Assembly (NCBI RefSeq): GCF_947487515.1
Contig: NZ_CANKWO010000004.1
Span: 372,001-436,000 of the forward strand
Length of the DNA stretch: 64,000 nt
Direction of reading: 5' to 3'
Source of the DNA: an uncultured Litoreibacter sp.
Lineage (GTDB): Bacteria; Pseudomonadota; Alphaproteobacteria; Rhodobacterales; Rhodobacteraceae
In this document: piece after piece, positions 26,288 through 34,707 of the stretch
Layout of the letters: the number at the start of each line of letters is the position of its first letter
Position numbering within the stretch: position 1 is the first letter of the stretch
Notes under the pieces: generated by a model
Told to the model about the DNA's origin: nothing
The model's input: only the letters and a program-made list of their open reading frames with translations
The model's database searches: none
Translations under genes and position numbers: made by a program

Positions 26288-27279
26288 TGGAGTTCGGCCC
26301 TGTCCCAACCCAGAAGGCCTTGGGGGCGATTTTGGCTCATTCAGAGCAGGTCGAAGGGGGCCGATTGCGCAAAGGGGTGCAGTTGGAACAGTCGCATCTG
26401 CAACAGCTGGCGGCGGCAGGGCTAGAAGAGGTGACCGTTGCGCAGCTTGGGTCGGATGACATCCATGAGGACGCCGCGGCCTTGGCCTTGGCGAAGGCGT
26501 TGGTGCCAGATGAAGCTGCGGCCTCTTTGAACATAGGGGCCGTTGGAACAGGGCGCTGCAATCTATTCGCGGCAACTGCAGGCGTGGTTCAGATCGATGA
26601 GGGCGCCATCAACGCTTTGAATTCCATCCACCCGATGATCACGGTTTCGACGGTACCCCAGCATCACCGGATGGATGCCGGTGGCATGGTGGCCACGGTC
26701 AAAATCATCTCATATGCGGTGCCAGAACATGCGCTACGGCTGACCTGCGCCGCGGCGCAAGAGGCCTTACAACTGGCCACAGTAAAACTGCATCAAGCCA
26801 GCTATATCGAGACCACACTTGGGGCACGCACCAAGGGGGTCGATGCGATCCGCGGCAGGGTTGAAGCCCTTGGGGGGTGCATGCAGCCCCCTGTATTCTG
26901 TGCGCATGAAACGGCGGCACTATGTGACGCTTTGTTGCAAGCCTCGGGTGATATTCTTCTCATTATGACGGCATCCGCGACGTCTGATCTGCGAGATACC
27001 GCACCATCAGCACTGAGGCAGGCGGGGGGCAGTGTGGCCCATTTCGGCATGCCGGTAGATCCGGGAAACCTGTTGTTTGTCGGAGAGTTGCGTGGAAAGC
27101 CGGTGGTCGGTCTTCCGGGCTGTTCGCGCTCGCCTGCGCTCAATGGCGCGGATTGGGTGTTGGAGCGTTTGATCTGCGGTATACCCGTCAGCGCAAAAGA
27201 CATCATGGGCATGGGGGTTGGCGGCCTGCTGAAGGAAATTCCCTCTCGGCCGCAGCCGCGCAATCCGAATCGCAAGTAA
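26287..27279 (+). CDS. Molybdopterin-binding protein (MoeA/MoaB-like fold)
   Basis: A 330-residue protein starting on the last base of the XdhC stop (TGATG). The N-terminal SAF-like half (EGGRLRKGVQLE) and a C-terminal MoCF-type half with MTASATSDLRDTAPSAL, HFGMPVDPGNLLFVGEL and VVGLPGCSRSPALNG resemble molybdopterin-binding proteins placed beside XdhC and MobA-like genes in Rhodobacterales. Likely handles Moco nucleotide intermediates for the same enzyme served by the four upstream genes. A terminator follows 3 nt after the stop. Confidence 0.75.
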   Translation: MEFGPVPTQKALGAILAHSEQVEGGRLRKGVQLEQSHLQQLAAAGLEEVTVAQLGSDDIHEDAAALALAKALVPDEAAASLNIGAVGTGRCNLFAATAGVVQIDEGAINALNSIHPMITVSTVPQHHRMDAGGMVATVKIISYAVPEHALRLTCAAAQEALQLATVKLHQASYIETTLGARTKGVDAIRGRVEALGGCMQPPVFCAHETAALCDALLQASGDILLIMTASATSDLRDTAPSALRQAGGSVAHFGMPVDPGNLLFVGELRGKPVVGLPGCSRSPALNGADWVLERLICGIPVSAKDIMGMGVGGLLKEIPSRPQPRNPNRK

Positions 27280-27282
27280 CAA

Positions 27283-27315
27283 AAAGCCCCGATGCCAGTG
27301 GGCAATCGGGGCTTT
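27283..27315. terminator. Bidirectional rho-independent terminator
   Basis: AAAGCCCCGAT and ATCGGGGCTTT form an 11-bp stem with an 11-nt loop. The minus strand has a five-T run, so it best serves infC; the plus strand tract (TTTC) is weaker but also serves the Moco cassette. Confidence 0.88.
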
Positions 27316-27339
27316 CTAATGTCGATCAGATAGGGCGGG

Positions 27340-27885
27340 TTAGGTTTTTAACGGACCAATCAGCATAATCATCTGGCGGCCTTCCATCTTGGGGAAGTTT
27401 TCCACTTTGCCGTGACCTTCAATGTCTGCGGCCACGCGTTCCAGCAATTCACGACCCAAATTCAGGTGGGCCATTTCGCGGCCACGGAACCGGAGTGTCA
27501 CCTTAACTTTGTCGCCATTCTCGAGGAACTTAAACACGTTGCGCATTTTCACGTCGTAATCATTTGTGTCAGTGTTCGGGCGGAACTTGACCTCTTTGAT
27601 CTCGATGATCTTTTGCTTCTTGCGGGCCTCGGCCTCTTTCTTCTGGGTTTCGTACTTATACTTGCCGAAATCCATGATCTTACAAACAGGCGGGTTGGCG
27701 TTGGGAGAAATCTCTACCAGATCAAGTCCGGCGTCATCGGCCATGGCCATCGCACGGGCGGGCGTCACAACGCCCACGTTTTCACCTTCAGCGCCAATCA
27801 GGCGGATTTCATCAGAGCGGATGCGGTCGTTGACGCGCGGTCCGGTTTCGCGCACGGGGGGCGCATTATGTGGTCTGCGGGCTAT
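27340..27885 (-). CDS. infC: Translation initiation factor IF-3
   Basis: IF-3 binds the 30S subunit, keeps it free of 50S and checks the start codon. The protein is 181 residues if it starts at 27885. [17 protein letters not shown] begins the N-domain; [20 protein letters not shown] and the C-domain EIKFRPNTD-type stretch with RFRGREMAH are all present. The start is odd: the best Shine-Dalgarno, AAGGA (27895-27899), sits 9 nt before an ATA codon (27883-27885) that begins [10 protein letters not shown]. The nearest in-frame ATG (27972) has no ribosome binding site and adds 29 unusual residues. Non-AUG starts are known for infC and let IF-3 repress its own synthesis. No rpmI-rplT follow. Confidence 0.93.
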   Translation of the reverse strand: MARRPHNAPPVRETGPRVNDRIRSDEIRLIGAEGENVGVVTPARAMAMADDAGLDLVEISPNANPPVCKIMDFGKYKYETQKKEAEARKKQKIIEIKEVKFRPNTDTNDYDVKMRNVFKFLENGDKVKVTLRFRGREMAHLNLGRELLERVAADIEGHGKVENFPKMEGRQMIMLIGPLKT

Positions 27886-28090
27886 GGCCTGAAGTCCTTC
27901 TTTGGTTTCAATACTGTCAGTGCGATAATCTAGTGCGCGCAAGCCCGTCCTACAAGCCGGTTTTCCGCCCATTTCGTATAGAAGGGGAAAAACAATAGCG
28001 AAACCCCGTTGTATCCGGCATTCCTATGTCATAGCTCGTCGCAGTAAGCAGGGGGATCATCTCTGCGTAAACTTAGGGACTGGAAGAATT

Positions 28091-29077
28091 ATGCAACGTG
28101 GAATTATTACCGTAGCGGTACTCGCAGCAATCGGTGTTGGTGGCTATGTTTGGATGAACAACGGCGGCGACGCCATGGAGGCTGTCAAAGACGCAGCCGG
28201 TGAAGCGACCTCTGCAGTAGAAGGCGCCGTCGAAGCAACAACAGAAGCCGCAGCAGATGCCGCGAGCACTGCAACCGAAGCAGTTGAAGGCGCCGTAGAA
28301 GCCGCAGCCGAAACTGCTGGCGAAGCTGTTGAAGCAACAACTGAAGCCGCATCAACCGCTGCTGAAGCTGTGACCGAAACTGCTAGCGAAGCCGTTGAAG
28401 CAACAACTGAAGCCGCATCAACCGCTGTTGAAGCTGCGACAGAAACCGCTGGTGAAGCCGTTGAAGCAACAACTGAAGCCGCATCAACCGCTGTTGAAGC
28501 TGCGACAGAAACTGCTAGCGAAGCCGTTGAAGCAACAACTGAAGCCGCATCAACCGCTGTTGAAGCTGCGACAGAAACCGCTGGTGAAGCCGTTGAAGCA
28601 ACAACTGAAGCCGCATCAACTGCTGTTGAAGCTGCGACAGAAACTGCTGGCGAAGCCGTTGAAGCAACAACTGAAGCCGCATCAACCGCTGCTGAAGCTG
28701 TAACAGAAACTGCTGGCGAAGCCGTTGAAGCTGCGACGGAAACTGCTGGCGAAGCTGTTGAAGCAACAACTGAAGCCGCATCGACCGCTGCTGAAGCTGT
28801 GACAGAAACTGCTGGCGAAGCTGTAGAAGCTGCGACAGACACGACTGCTGCTGAAACTGCAGTTGAAGCAACCGAATCGGCGGGTGGTTTGGCCGGTATG
28901 GCAGACTTGCTGACGGTAGATGGCTTCAACTACGACAAGGTTGTTGAAATGGTTGATGGCTCCGAGTTGGGCGGCGTTGCCAAAACAACTTTGAAAGCTG
29001 GTCTTGCAAAAGCACAAGAAAACCCAGAGCTGCTGTCTGGTGTTCTGGACCAAGTAAAGGCGGCAATGGGCCTCTAA
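28091..29077 (+). CDS. Membrane-anchored alanine-rich hendecad-repeat protein
   Basis: A 328-residue protein. Residues 4-22 are a single hydrophobic segment (IITVAVLAAIGVGGYVW). Residues 25-265 are almost only A, E, T, V, G and S, built on an 11-residue period; seven 22-residue units of the type EAVEATTEAASTAVEAATET plus one 11-residue half unit run from residue 77 to 241. The last 45 residues form a different, probably folded domain (VDGFNYDKVVEMVDGSELG, AGLAKAQENPELLSGVLDQV). Period-11 amphipathic helices occur in LEA-type and long coiled-coil proteins, so a long envelope-spanning or stress-protective helix is likely. No family name recognised. Followed by two strong hairpins. Confidence 0.7.
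   Translation: MQRGIITVAVLAAIGVGGYVWMNNGGDAMEAVKDAAGEATSAVEGAVEATTEAAADAASTATEAVEGAVEAAAETAGEAVEATTEAASTAAEAVTETASEAVEATTEAASTAVEAATETAGEAVEATTEAASTAVEAATETASEAVEATTEAASTAVEAATETAGEAVEATTEAASTAVEAATETAGEAVEATTEAASTAAEAVTETAGEAVEAATETAGEAVEATTEAASTAAEAVTETAGEAVEAATDTTAAETAVEATESAGGLAGMADLLTVDGFNYDKVVEMVDGSELGGVAKTTLKAGLAKAQENPELLSGVLDQVKAAMGL
28319..28813 (+). repeat. 66-bp in-frame tandem repeat, 7.5 copies
   Basis: Seven 66-bp units and one 33-bp half unit, 495 bp in all, lie inside the gene at 28091-29077. Units differ by a few bases (AGC or GGT/GGC at the first codon, GCT versus GTT later). The half unit at 28715-28747 shows the basic period is 33 bp. Confidence 0.9.
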
Positions 29078-29088
29078 GCCTCGCCGCG

Positions 29089-29118
29089 AAGCTTGGGCCG
29101 CGTCATTGGCCCAAGCTT
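29089..29118. terminator. Inverted repeat after the repeat-protein gene
   Basis: AAGCTTGGGCC and GGCCCAAGCTT form an 11-bp perfect stem with an 8-nt loop, 12 nt after the stop. It has no T run and may act as a pause or 3'-end protecting hairpin ahead of the next terminator. Confidence 0.55.
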
Positions 29119-29129
29119 GCACCAAAAGA

Positions 29130-29164
29130 AAACGCCGCGTTTGGGACGTCCAAACGCGGCGTTT
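29130..29164. terminator. Bidirectional rho-independent terminator
   Basis: AAACGCCGCGTTTGG and CCAAACGCGGCGTTT form a 15-bp perfect stem around GACGT, followed by a T-rich run on the plus strand and TTTTCTTTT on the minus strand. It separates the convergent repeat-protein gene and fpr. Confidence 0.93.
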
Positions 29165-29189
29165 TTATTTTCGGGGTCACAGCCAGCAG

Positions 29190-30035
29190 TTAGCCTACAA
29201 AGGCTTTCTCAACCACGTAGTGTTTCGGGTCGCTGTTTGCCCCTTCTTCCAAGCCAAAGCCCTCAAAAATTTCCTTCAGGTCGGTATTCAATCCCATTGA
29301 GCCACAGACCATCGCGCGGTCCGTCTCGGCGGTCATCGGCGCGATCCCCAGATCTTCGAAGATTTCGCCGCTGCGCAGCTTATCGGTCACGCGGCCCATC
29401 TTCGGGCTCTCTTCGCGGGTGGTTGTCGGGTAGTAGACCAGCTTTTTAAGGTTTTCCTCGCCCAGAAGTTCCAGCATCATTTCGTCAGTGCGAATGTTTT
29501 CAATCAACTGACGGCCATACTCCAACTCCGCCACTTCGCGACAGGTGTGGGTGATGATGATTTCGTCGTAGTCCTCAAATGTCTGCGGATCGCGCAGCAA
29601 GGAGGCAAAGGGTGCAAATCCGGTGCCGGTCGCAAAGAACCACAGGCGTTTTCCGGGCAGCAGCGCGTCATGAACCAAGGTGCCCACCGGTTTTGGGCGT
29701 AGAATGATCTCATCGCCAACTTTAATGTGCTGCAGCTTTGAGGTTAGCGGCCCGTCTTGCACTTTGATGGAATAGAATTCCAACTCTTCGTCCCACGAAG
29801 GGGAGGCGATGGAATAGGCGCGCAGCAGCGGCTTTTGCTTACCTGTTTCCGGATGCGGGTCGCCCATCAGGCCGATCATCACAAATTCGCCAGAGCGAAA
29901 GCGCAGGGAGGCGGGGCGGGTGACGCGGAAAGAGAACAAGCGGTCCGTCCAGTGTTTTACTTCCGTGACGGTTTGAGCGTCGGGCAAGGTGGGGACGGCT
30001 TTTACGGGTGCGTTCATGTCAGCAACTTCATTCAT
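29190..30035 (-). CDS. fpr: Ferredoxin-NADP reductase
   Basis: A 281-residue FAD enzyme that moves electrons between NADPH and ferredoxin. FAD-binding RAYSIASPSW and EFYSIKVQDGPLTSKLQ, the NADP-binding FATGTGFAPFASLL, a CGSMGL strand, and the terminal HYVVEKAFVG typical of bacterial subclass I/II Fpr are present. It lies 73 nt downstream of the sulfur operon on the same strand, a fitting place because the sulfite reductase there is a ferredoxin-type enzyme needing six electrons. Confidence 0.92.
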   Translation of the reverse strand: MNEVADMNAPVKAVPTLPDAQTVTEVKHWTDRLFSFRVTRPASLRFRSGEFVMIGLMGDPHPETGKQKPLLRAYSIASPSWDEELEFYSIKVQDGPLTSKLQHIKVGDEIILRPKPVGTLVHDALLPGKRLWFFATGTGFAPFASLLRDPQTFEDYDEIIITHTCREVAELEYGRQLIENIRTDEMMLELLGEENLKKLVYYPTTTREESPKMGRVTDKLRSGEIFEDLGIAPMTAETDRAMVCGSMGLNTDLKEIFEGFGLEEGANSDPKHYVVEKAFVG

Positions 30036-30108
30036 GGCAATTGTCCGGAGAGGGGGATGCCCTCACCGGCCTTTCTAATGATCTATGATCGTATGTTAAA
30101 TAGGACGT

Positions 30109-30522
30109 TCAGCCGCGCAGGCGGGCTTGATAGTCATTGGCCTTCCAGTCCGCGCGGGCGCGCCACTGGTCCTCGGGTTGGCGTGCTGCAAGCGCATCGT
30201 CAATCTCGACTTCGTCAAAGCCGGACCTACGTGCCATGGCGTATTGATCAGCCAATACATGCCCTTTGGCGCGAAGACGCCCCGTAAACCCCATCAATCG
30301 CAGGCGACGGGCAATGGTGAAGCCGCGACCATCGGCGGAGCTGGGAAAATCGACGCGGATCATTTCGATCTCGCTCATGCGGTTGGCTAGACCGGCCGGA
30401 TCGGCGTCGGAGGGGAGGTCGACGCAACACGGCGTATCATTGGCCGGCAATTCGGCCAAATCCGTATATCCGCGATCCCATGTATCGGCTGAAAAGCCTG
30501 TGTCTGTTACGATAACGCTCAT
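30109..30522 (-). CDS. DUF934 domain protein of the sulfur operon
   Basis: A 137-residue protein. IEMIRVDFPSSADGRGFTIA, RRLRLMGFTGRLRAKGHVL and DQYAMARRSGFDEVEI are the DUF934 signature. DUF934 genes usually follow cysH/cysI in proteobacteria, but the biochemical role is unknown; a part in sulfite or APS reduction is inferred. Start overlaps the cysH stop as ATGA (30519-30522). Confidence 0.85.
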   Translation of the reverse strand: MSVIVTDTGFSADTWDRGYTDLAELPANDTPCCVDLPSDADPAGLANRMSEIEMIRVDFPSSADGRGFTIARRLRLMGFTGRLRAKGHVLADQYAMARRSGFDEVEIDDALAARQPEDQWRARADWKANDYQARLRG

Positions 30523-31238
30523 GCTGCGTTCCTTTGTCTAACGACTTTGCCATCCACAATGTGGATACCGCATTCGGATTTGTCCTGACCGCGCCAGCGG
30601 CCTGCACGCGGGTCTTCACCCGCTTTTGTCTTCGTGGTGCAGGGAGCGCACCCAAGAGATTGAAAGCCACGCTCAACCAGCGGGTGTTTGGGCAACTTGT
30701 GCTCTTCGATGTAGGCGGCCAGTTTTGGCGCGTCCCAATCAGCCAGCGGGTTGATTTTGATCTTATCGCCGGATTTCTCAAAGATGGGCAGGGCGCTGCG
30801 TTGGCCGCTTTGGTAGCGTTTGCGTCCTGTAATCCATCCGTCATAATCCTTCAACGCGTCGTCCAATGGTTGGGTTTTGCGCAGGGCGCAGCAGGCGTCG
30901 GTGTCAATCGTATGAAGGATGCCGTCGACGTCCTTCTCAAGCAATTTGGCGCGTGATGGCTTGATCACTTGAACATTGGTCAAGCCAAGGTGCTCTGCCA
31001 CATCCTTTTGATACTGCAGCGTTTCTGGGAACAGCATTTCAGTGTCGATGAATAGGATCGGCGCATCAGGGTCAACCTGAGCGATCATATGAAGCAGCAC
31101 GACACTTTCTGCGCCAAAGCTGCTGACCATAGCGACCTTGCCAATTTGGACGTCATCCAAAGCATGCTTGATCACCGTTTGCGGATCACTTTTACGGTGA
31201 AGGATTGTGCGGCGCTCGGCCAGCTCCTTAAGCGGCAT
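30519..31238 (-). CDS. cysH: Phosphoadenylyl/adenylyl-sulfate reductase
   Basis: Reduces activated sulfate to sulfite in the cytoplasm. 239 residues from ATG 31238, inside the end of cysI by 11 nt. AMVSSFGAESVVLLHM is the nucleotide loop and ITGRKRYQSGQRS the substrate loop. Two cysteine pairs, DACCALRK and LGCAPCTT, ligate a [4Fe-4S] cluster, which marks the APS-type (or dual) enzyme rather than the E. coli PAPS reductase. The terminal CGIH catalytic cysteine is present. Confidence 0.93.
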   Translation of the reverse strand: MPLKELAERRTILHRKSDPQTVIKHALDDVQIGKVAMVSSFGAESVVLLHMIAQVDPDAPILFIDTEMLFPETLQYQKDVAEHLGLTNVQVIKPSRAKLLEKDVDGILHTIDTDACCALRKTQPLDDALKDYDGWITGRKRYQSGQRSALPIFEKSGDKIKINPLADWDAPKLAAYIEEHKLPKHPLVERGFQSLGCAPCTTKTKAGEDPRAGRWRGQDKSECGIHIVDGKVVRQRNAA

Positions 31239-32892
31239 TTGCTTTAGCCTCCGGGTAAAGAGCGGCCTTGAACGGTGCCAGGCCGAGGCGGCGGTAGGCA
31301 TCGATAAAGCGCTCTGTGTCGTTTTCGCGGTGCTCTAGATAGGCACCAATCAGGCGTTCGATTGCGGGCACAATTTCGTCATAGGCAAAACCTGGCCCTG
31401 CGCGTTCACCTACAGCGGCGGTTTCGGTATGATCGCCCCCCAAAGTGATCTGGTAGTTTTCGACGCCCGCGCGGTCCAAGCCCAATATGCCGATGTGGCC
31501 TACGTGGTGGTGGCCGCAGGCGTTGATGCAGCCCGAGATTTTGATCTTCAGATCGCCGATGTCGTGCTCCAGCTTCAACTCGTCAAAACGGATCGCGATT
31601 TGCTGGGCCACAGGGATCGAGCGGGCAGTCGCCAGCGCGCAATAGTCCATGCCAGGGCAGGCGATGATGTCGGAGATCTTGCCGATATTCGCCGTCGCCA
31701 GATCTGCGGCTTTCAAACGGGCGTGGATGGCAGGCAGGTGCGATTTATGCACATGCGGCAGGATCACGTTCTGCTCGTGGCTGATGCGCAGCTCATCATG
31801 ACCGAACTCGCGGGCAATCGCCGCCATCTCGCGCATTTGCGCGGAGGTCGCGTCACCCGGAGTTTGACCGTGCTTCTTGATTGAGATCGATACGATCGAA
31901 TAATCGTCGTTCTTATGCGCGGTCAGATTGGTGTCGGCCCAAGAACGGAAGACAGGATCGGCGTCATAGGCCGCGGTATAGCTGTCAGTCGGGCCCGTTG
32001 TGAATTCAGGCAACGCGAATTGCGCTTCAATGCCTTTCAGCATCTCTTGATCAACGCCACCGAACTGCGGTTTCAGCAGCGCGAAACGCTCCTCCACCAA
32101 GTCACGAATGGTCTCGATGCCGTTCTCATGCACAGTGATCTTGATGCGGGCTTTGTATTTGTTGTCACGGCGGCCCAGTAGATTGTAGACGCTGACGATG
32201 GCCTCGCAATAGGGCAGCAGGTCCGCTTTTGGCAGGAAGTCGCGAAGCACTTTGCCGATCATCGGCGTGCGGCCCAAACCACCCCCTACAACGATCTCGT
32301 AACCTTCCTCGCCGTCGCGCGACAGCAGGCGGATGCCGATGTCATGCGCCTTGATCACGGCGCGATCATTCTCGGAGCCAGTGACGGCCAGCTTGAACTT
32401 ACGTGGCAAGAACTGGAACTCGGGGTGATCGGTGGACCATTGGCGCAGCAGCTCTGCCGTGGGGCGCGGGTCGGCGATTTCGTCCTTGGCGGCACCGGCG
32501 AAATGGTCGGCGGTGACGTTGCGGATGGTGTTGCCTGACGTTTGAATGGCGTGCATGCCAACTTCGCCCAAGGCGTCCAGCATGTCAGGGACGTCCTTCA
32601 GCTTTGGCCAGTTGTACTGGATGTTCTGACGCGTGGTGAAGTGGCCGTAGCCCTTGTCCCATTTGTCGGCAATGTCAGCCAGCACATCCATTTGTCCGCC
32701 ATTGAGCGTGCCATAAGGAATAGCCACGCGCAGCATGTAGGCGTGCAGTTGCAGGTACAGGCCGTTCATCAGGCGCAGGGGCTTGAATTCGTCTTCGGTG
32801 AGGGAGCCGTCGATGCGGCGCTCGACTTGGGCGCGGAATTGAGCGTTGCGCTCCGCGAGGAAGTCGCGATCGAAGTCATTGTATTGATACAT
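31228..32892 (-). CDS. cysI: Sulfite reductase, siroheme [4Fe-4S] hemoprotein (ferredoxin type)
   Basis: A 554-residue enzyme reducing sulfite to sulfide. GHFTTRQNIQYNWPKL near the N-terminus is a nitrite/sulfite reductase repeat half. ACPGMDYCALATA and KISGCINACGHHHVGHIG hold the four cysteines for the bridged siroheme and [4Fe-4S] centre. No cysJ flavoprotein is nearby, so electrons probably come from ferredoxin via Fpr. It overlaps DUF2849 by 1 nt and cysH by 11 nt. Nitrite reductase is the alternative activity, but cysH and cysG neighbours favour sulfite. Confidence 0.9.
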   Translation of the reverse strand: MYQYNDFDRDFLAERNAQFRAQVERRIDGSLTEDEFKPLRLMNGLYLQLHAYMLRVAIPYGTLNGGQMDVLADIADKWDKGYGHFTTRQNIQYNWPKLKDVPDMLDALGEVGMHAIQTSGNTIRNVTADHFAGAAKDEIADPRPTAELLRQWSTDHPEFQFLPRKFKLAVTGSENDRAVIKAHDIGIRLLSRDGEEGYEIVVGGGLGRTPMIGKVLRDFLPKADLLPYCEAIVSVYNLLGRRDNKYKARIKITVHENGIETIRDLVEERFALLKPQFGGVDQEMLKGIEAQFALPEFTTGPTDSYTAAYDADPVFRSWADTNLTAHKNDDYSIVSISIKKHGQTPGDATSAQMREMAAIAREFGHDELRISHEQNVILPHVHKSHLPAIHARLKAADLATANIGKISDIIACPGMDYCALATARSIPVAQQIAIRFDELKLEHDIGDLKIKISGCINACGHHHVGHIGILGLDRAGVENYQITLGGDHTETAAVGERAGPGFAYDEIVPAIERLIGAYLEHRENDTERFIDAYRRLGLAPFKAALYPEAKANAA

Positions 32893-33194
32893 TAAACCAG
32901 CTCCGCCTGTTTGCCGTGGTTGTAGTTGGATGGGCCGCGGGTGCGGAACTCTTCGCGAAAATGCGTGGGCTGTGGTTTGCCGTCTTCGATCTTCACGTCG
33001 GCAAGGTAGACGCCTACAACGAGGTCGGGCTCGGAATTGCCTTGAAGCAGGCGCGCGTCGCCGTGGGCCGCATCTTCGATGACTTCGGCCTCGTCAAGGT
33101 GGCGCGACCATTGGTCGTTCGCCATGAGATAAACCACGTCGCCTTCCAGCAAAGCATTTGCCGTTACGACTTTTGGGGTGAATGGCTTGCTCAT
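32892..33194 (-). CDS. DUF2849 protein
   Basis: A 100-residue protein. KVVTANALLEGDVVYLMAND, then WSRHLDEAEVIED, and a C-terminal FREEFRTRGPSNYNHGKQAEL match DUF2849, which is regularly found between cysG and cysI in alphaproteobacteria. No cysteine is present. Function unknown; a small accessory to siroheme insertion or sulfite reductase is inferred from position. Overlaps: ATGA with cysG (33191-33194) and 1 nt with cysI. Confidence 0.82.
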   Translation of the reverse strand: MSKPFTPKVVTANALLEGDVVYLMANDQWSRHLDEAEVIEDAAHGDARLLQGNSEPDLVVGVYLADVKIEDGKPQPTHFREEFRTRGPSNYNHGKQAELV

Positions 33195-34570
33195 ATCGCA
33201 GCCTCCATTTCATGTTGTTGTGCGGCGTTCAGGGCCGCGCGTGGGGCAAGGCCAAGGAAAACCAGCGCGGGGCCGGAGAGCTTGGCGTGTGTCAATGTTG
33301 GCTCCAGCTCGCCCAAGGTCGTGGCGAGGATGCGCTGCTCGGGGCGGGAGGCGTTTTCAATCACGGTGACCTGCGTCAGCGCGTCGGCACCATGCATCAG
33401 CAGGCGGCCTTGGATGAAGCGGGCGGACTTCTTGCCCATATAGATCGCCGCGACCTCACCCTCACGGGCAAGGGTTTTCCAATCATGGTCGGCAAAGCCT
33501 TTGGTGTCGTGGCCAGTGATGAAGCGCACGCCTGAGTTGCGCCCCCGTTTGGTGAAGCTTTGTCCCAATGCGGCAACGGCTGCGGACGCCGAGGTGATGC
33601 CGGGCACGATATTCCAAGCAACGCCCGAGGCATCACAGGCCTCTAGCTCTTCATCCAAGCGCCCGAAGACTGTCGGGTCGCCGGATTTCAACCGAACAAC
33701 ATGCGCGCCGCCGCGGGCATGGGTCACGATCATCTCGTTGATCGCGTCTTGTGTCATGGACGGGCCGAAGCCTTCCTTACCAGCGGACAACATGATCGCT
33801 TCGCGGCGGGCAAGTTCCAGAATTTCTGGGGCGACGAGGCGGTCATAGATCACAACATCGGCCTCATCCAACGCCTTGCGGGCCTTCAAGGTCAGTAGCT
33901 CGGGATCACCTGGGCCTGCGCCAACCAAGTCAACATGGCCTTCTTTGGTCTGCGCCGACAGATGCTGGTCCAGCAAAGCGTTCAGGGCGCCGTTGGCTTC
34001 GTCTTCGCTTGCAATGTCTTGCGCATAATAGTCGGCCCAAAACTCGCGACGCTTCACGCCGAAGGGCAGGGCGTCGGCCTTTGCACGGAAGGCTTTGCCG
34101 ATGCGCGCCATCAAACCAAGACGCGGGGAAAGGCGTTCTTCGATATCTTTTTTGATGGCGCGTGCCAGCACAGGGGCCGCGCCTTCTGTGCCGATGGCCA
34201 CAACCACGGGATCGCGGTCGACCATGGCTGGCGTGATAAATTGGCTGTCATTGAGGTTGTCGACAATGTTTACCAATGCGCCTTCGCGTTCTGCCAACTC
34301 GGCCACGCGGGCGTCTTCCGCGTCATCTTCATTGGCCGCATAAAACAGACGTGCCCCTTGCGCATCCCCTGTTTGAACGGCACGCCGTGTCAACGTAAGT
34401 CGAGCCTCGCGCGCCCAAGCCACAATTTCTGGGGCCGGGTCTGTTGCGAAAACTTTAAGTGCGGCTTCTGTTTTCAAAAGCAGACGCAGTTTCGCAAGCG
34501 CTGCCTCGCCTCCGCCGGAGACGATTACGCTTTGGCCGGTCAGAGCCATGAAAATTGGAAAGTGCTTCAT
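33191..34570 (-). CDS. cysG: Siroheme synthase CysG (multifunctional)
   Basis: Makes siroheme from uroporphyrinogen III. 459 residues. Residues 1-200 are the CysG-B dehydrogenase/ferrochelatase (QSVIVSGGGEAALAKLRLLL, then NDSQFITPAMVDRDPVVVAI). Residues 215-455 are the SAM-dependent methyltransferase: VDLVGAGPGDPELLTLKA, YDRLVAPEIL, RLKSGDPTVFGR and VPGITSA. First gene of the sulfur operon and supplier of the cofactor for the sulfite reductase two genes on. It is divergent from an Lrp/AsnC regulator. Confidence 0.94.
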   Translation of the reverse strand: MKHFPIFMALTGQSVIVSGGGEAALAKLRLLLKTEAALKVFATDPAPEIVAWAREARLTLTRRAVQTGDAQGARLFYAANEDDAEDARVAELAEREGALVNIVDNLNDSQFITPAMVDRDPVVVAIGTEGAAPVLARAIKKDIEERLSPRLGLMARIGKAFRAKADALPFGVKRREFWADYYAQDIASEDEANGALNALLDQHLSAQTKEGHVDLVGAGPGDPELLTLKARKALDEADVVIYDRLVAPEILELARREAIMLSAGKEGFGPSMTQDAINEMIVTHARGGAHVVRLKSGDPTVFGRLDEELEACDASGVAWNIVPGITSASAAVAALGQSFTKRGRNSGVRFITGHDTKGFADHDWKTLAREGEVAAIYMGKKSARFIQGRLLMHGADALTQVTVIENASRPEQRILATTLGELEPTLTHAKLSGPALVFLGLAPRAALNAAQQHEMEAAI

Positions 34571-34604
34571 CCGAGGCGTCCTTCGTTGCTTGAGCTAGAA
34601 TATA

Positions 34605-34687
34605 GGAAAAATTCCCTAATCTGCCTATACTTTGATGCAGATAAGGAATATTGTTCTCCATAAGGCGCAATTTGGAACATGAGTTCC
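34605..34687. promoter_or_regulatory. Candidate operator array between cysG and the Lrp-family gene
   Basis: Two inverted repeats, GGAA-AAA-TTCC (34605-34615) and GGAAC-ATGA-GTTCC (34674-34687), flank a related half-site GGAATATTGTTCTCC (34645-34659). The gap is 137 bp between divergent starts. Lrp-family proteins often bind several spaced sites; that these are the sites is inference. Confidence 0.35.
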
Positions 34688-34707
34688 GGTTATGAAGGAA
34701 AACGCGA

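Noticed and set aside
28319-28813. Regular repeats resembling an array
   Set aside because: The units are in-frame coding, contiguous without spacers, and 66 bp long; not a CRISPR array.
28144-28929. 261-codon frame antisense to the hendecad-repeat gene
   Set aside because: It is created by the repeat itself; the translation is only an AAS/VVAS repeat with no start signal.
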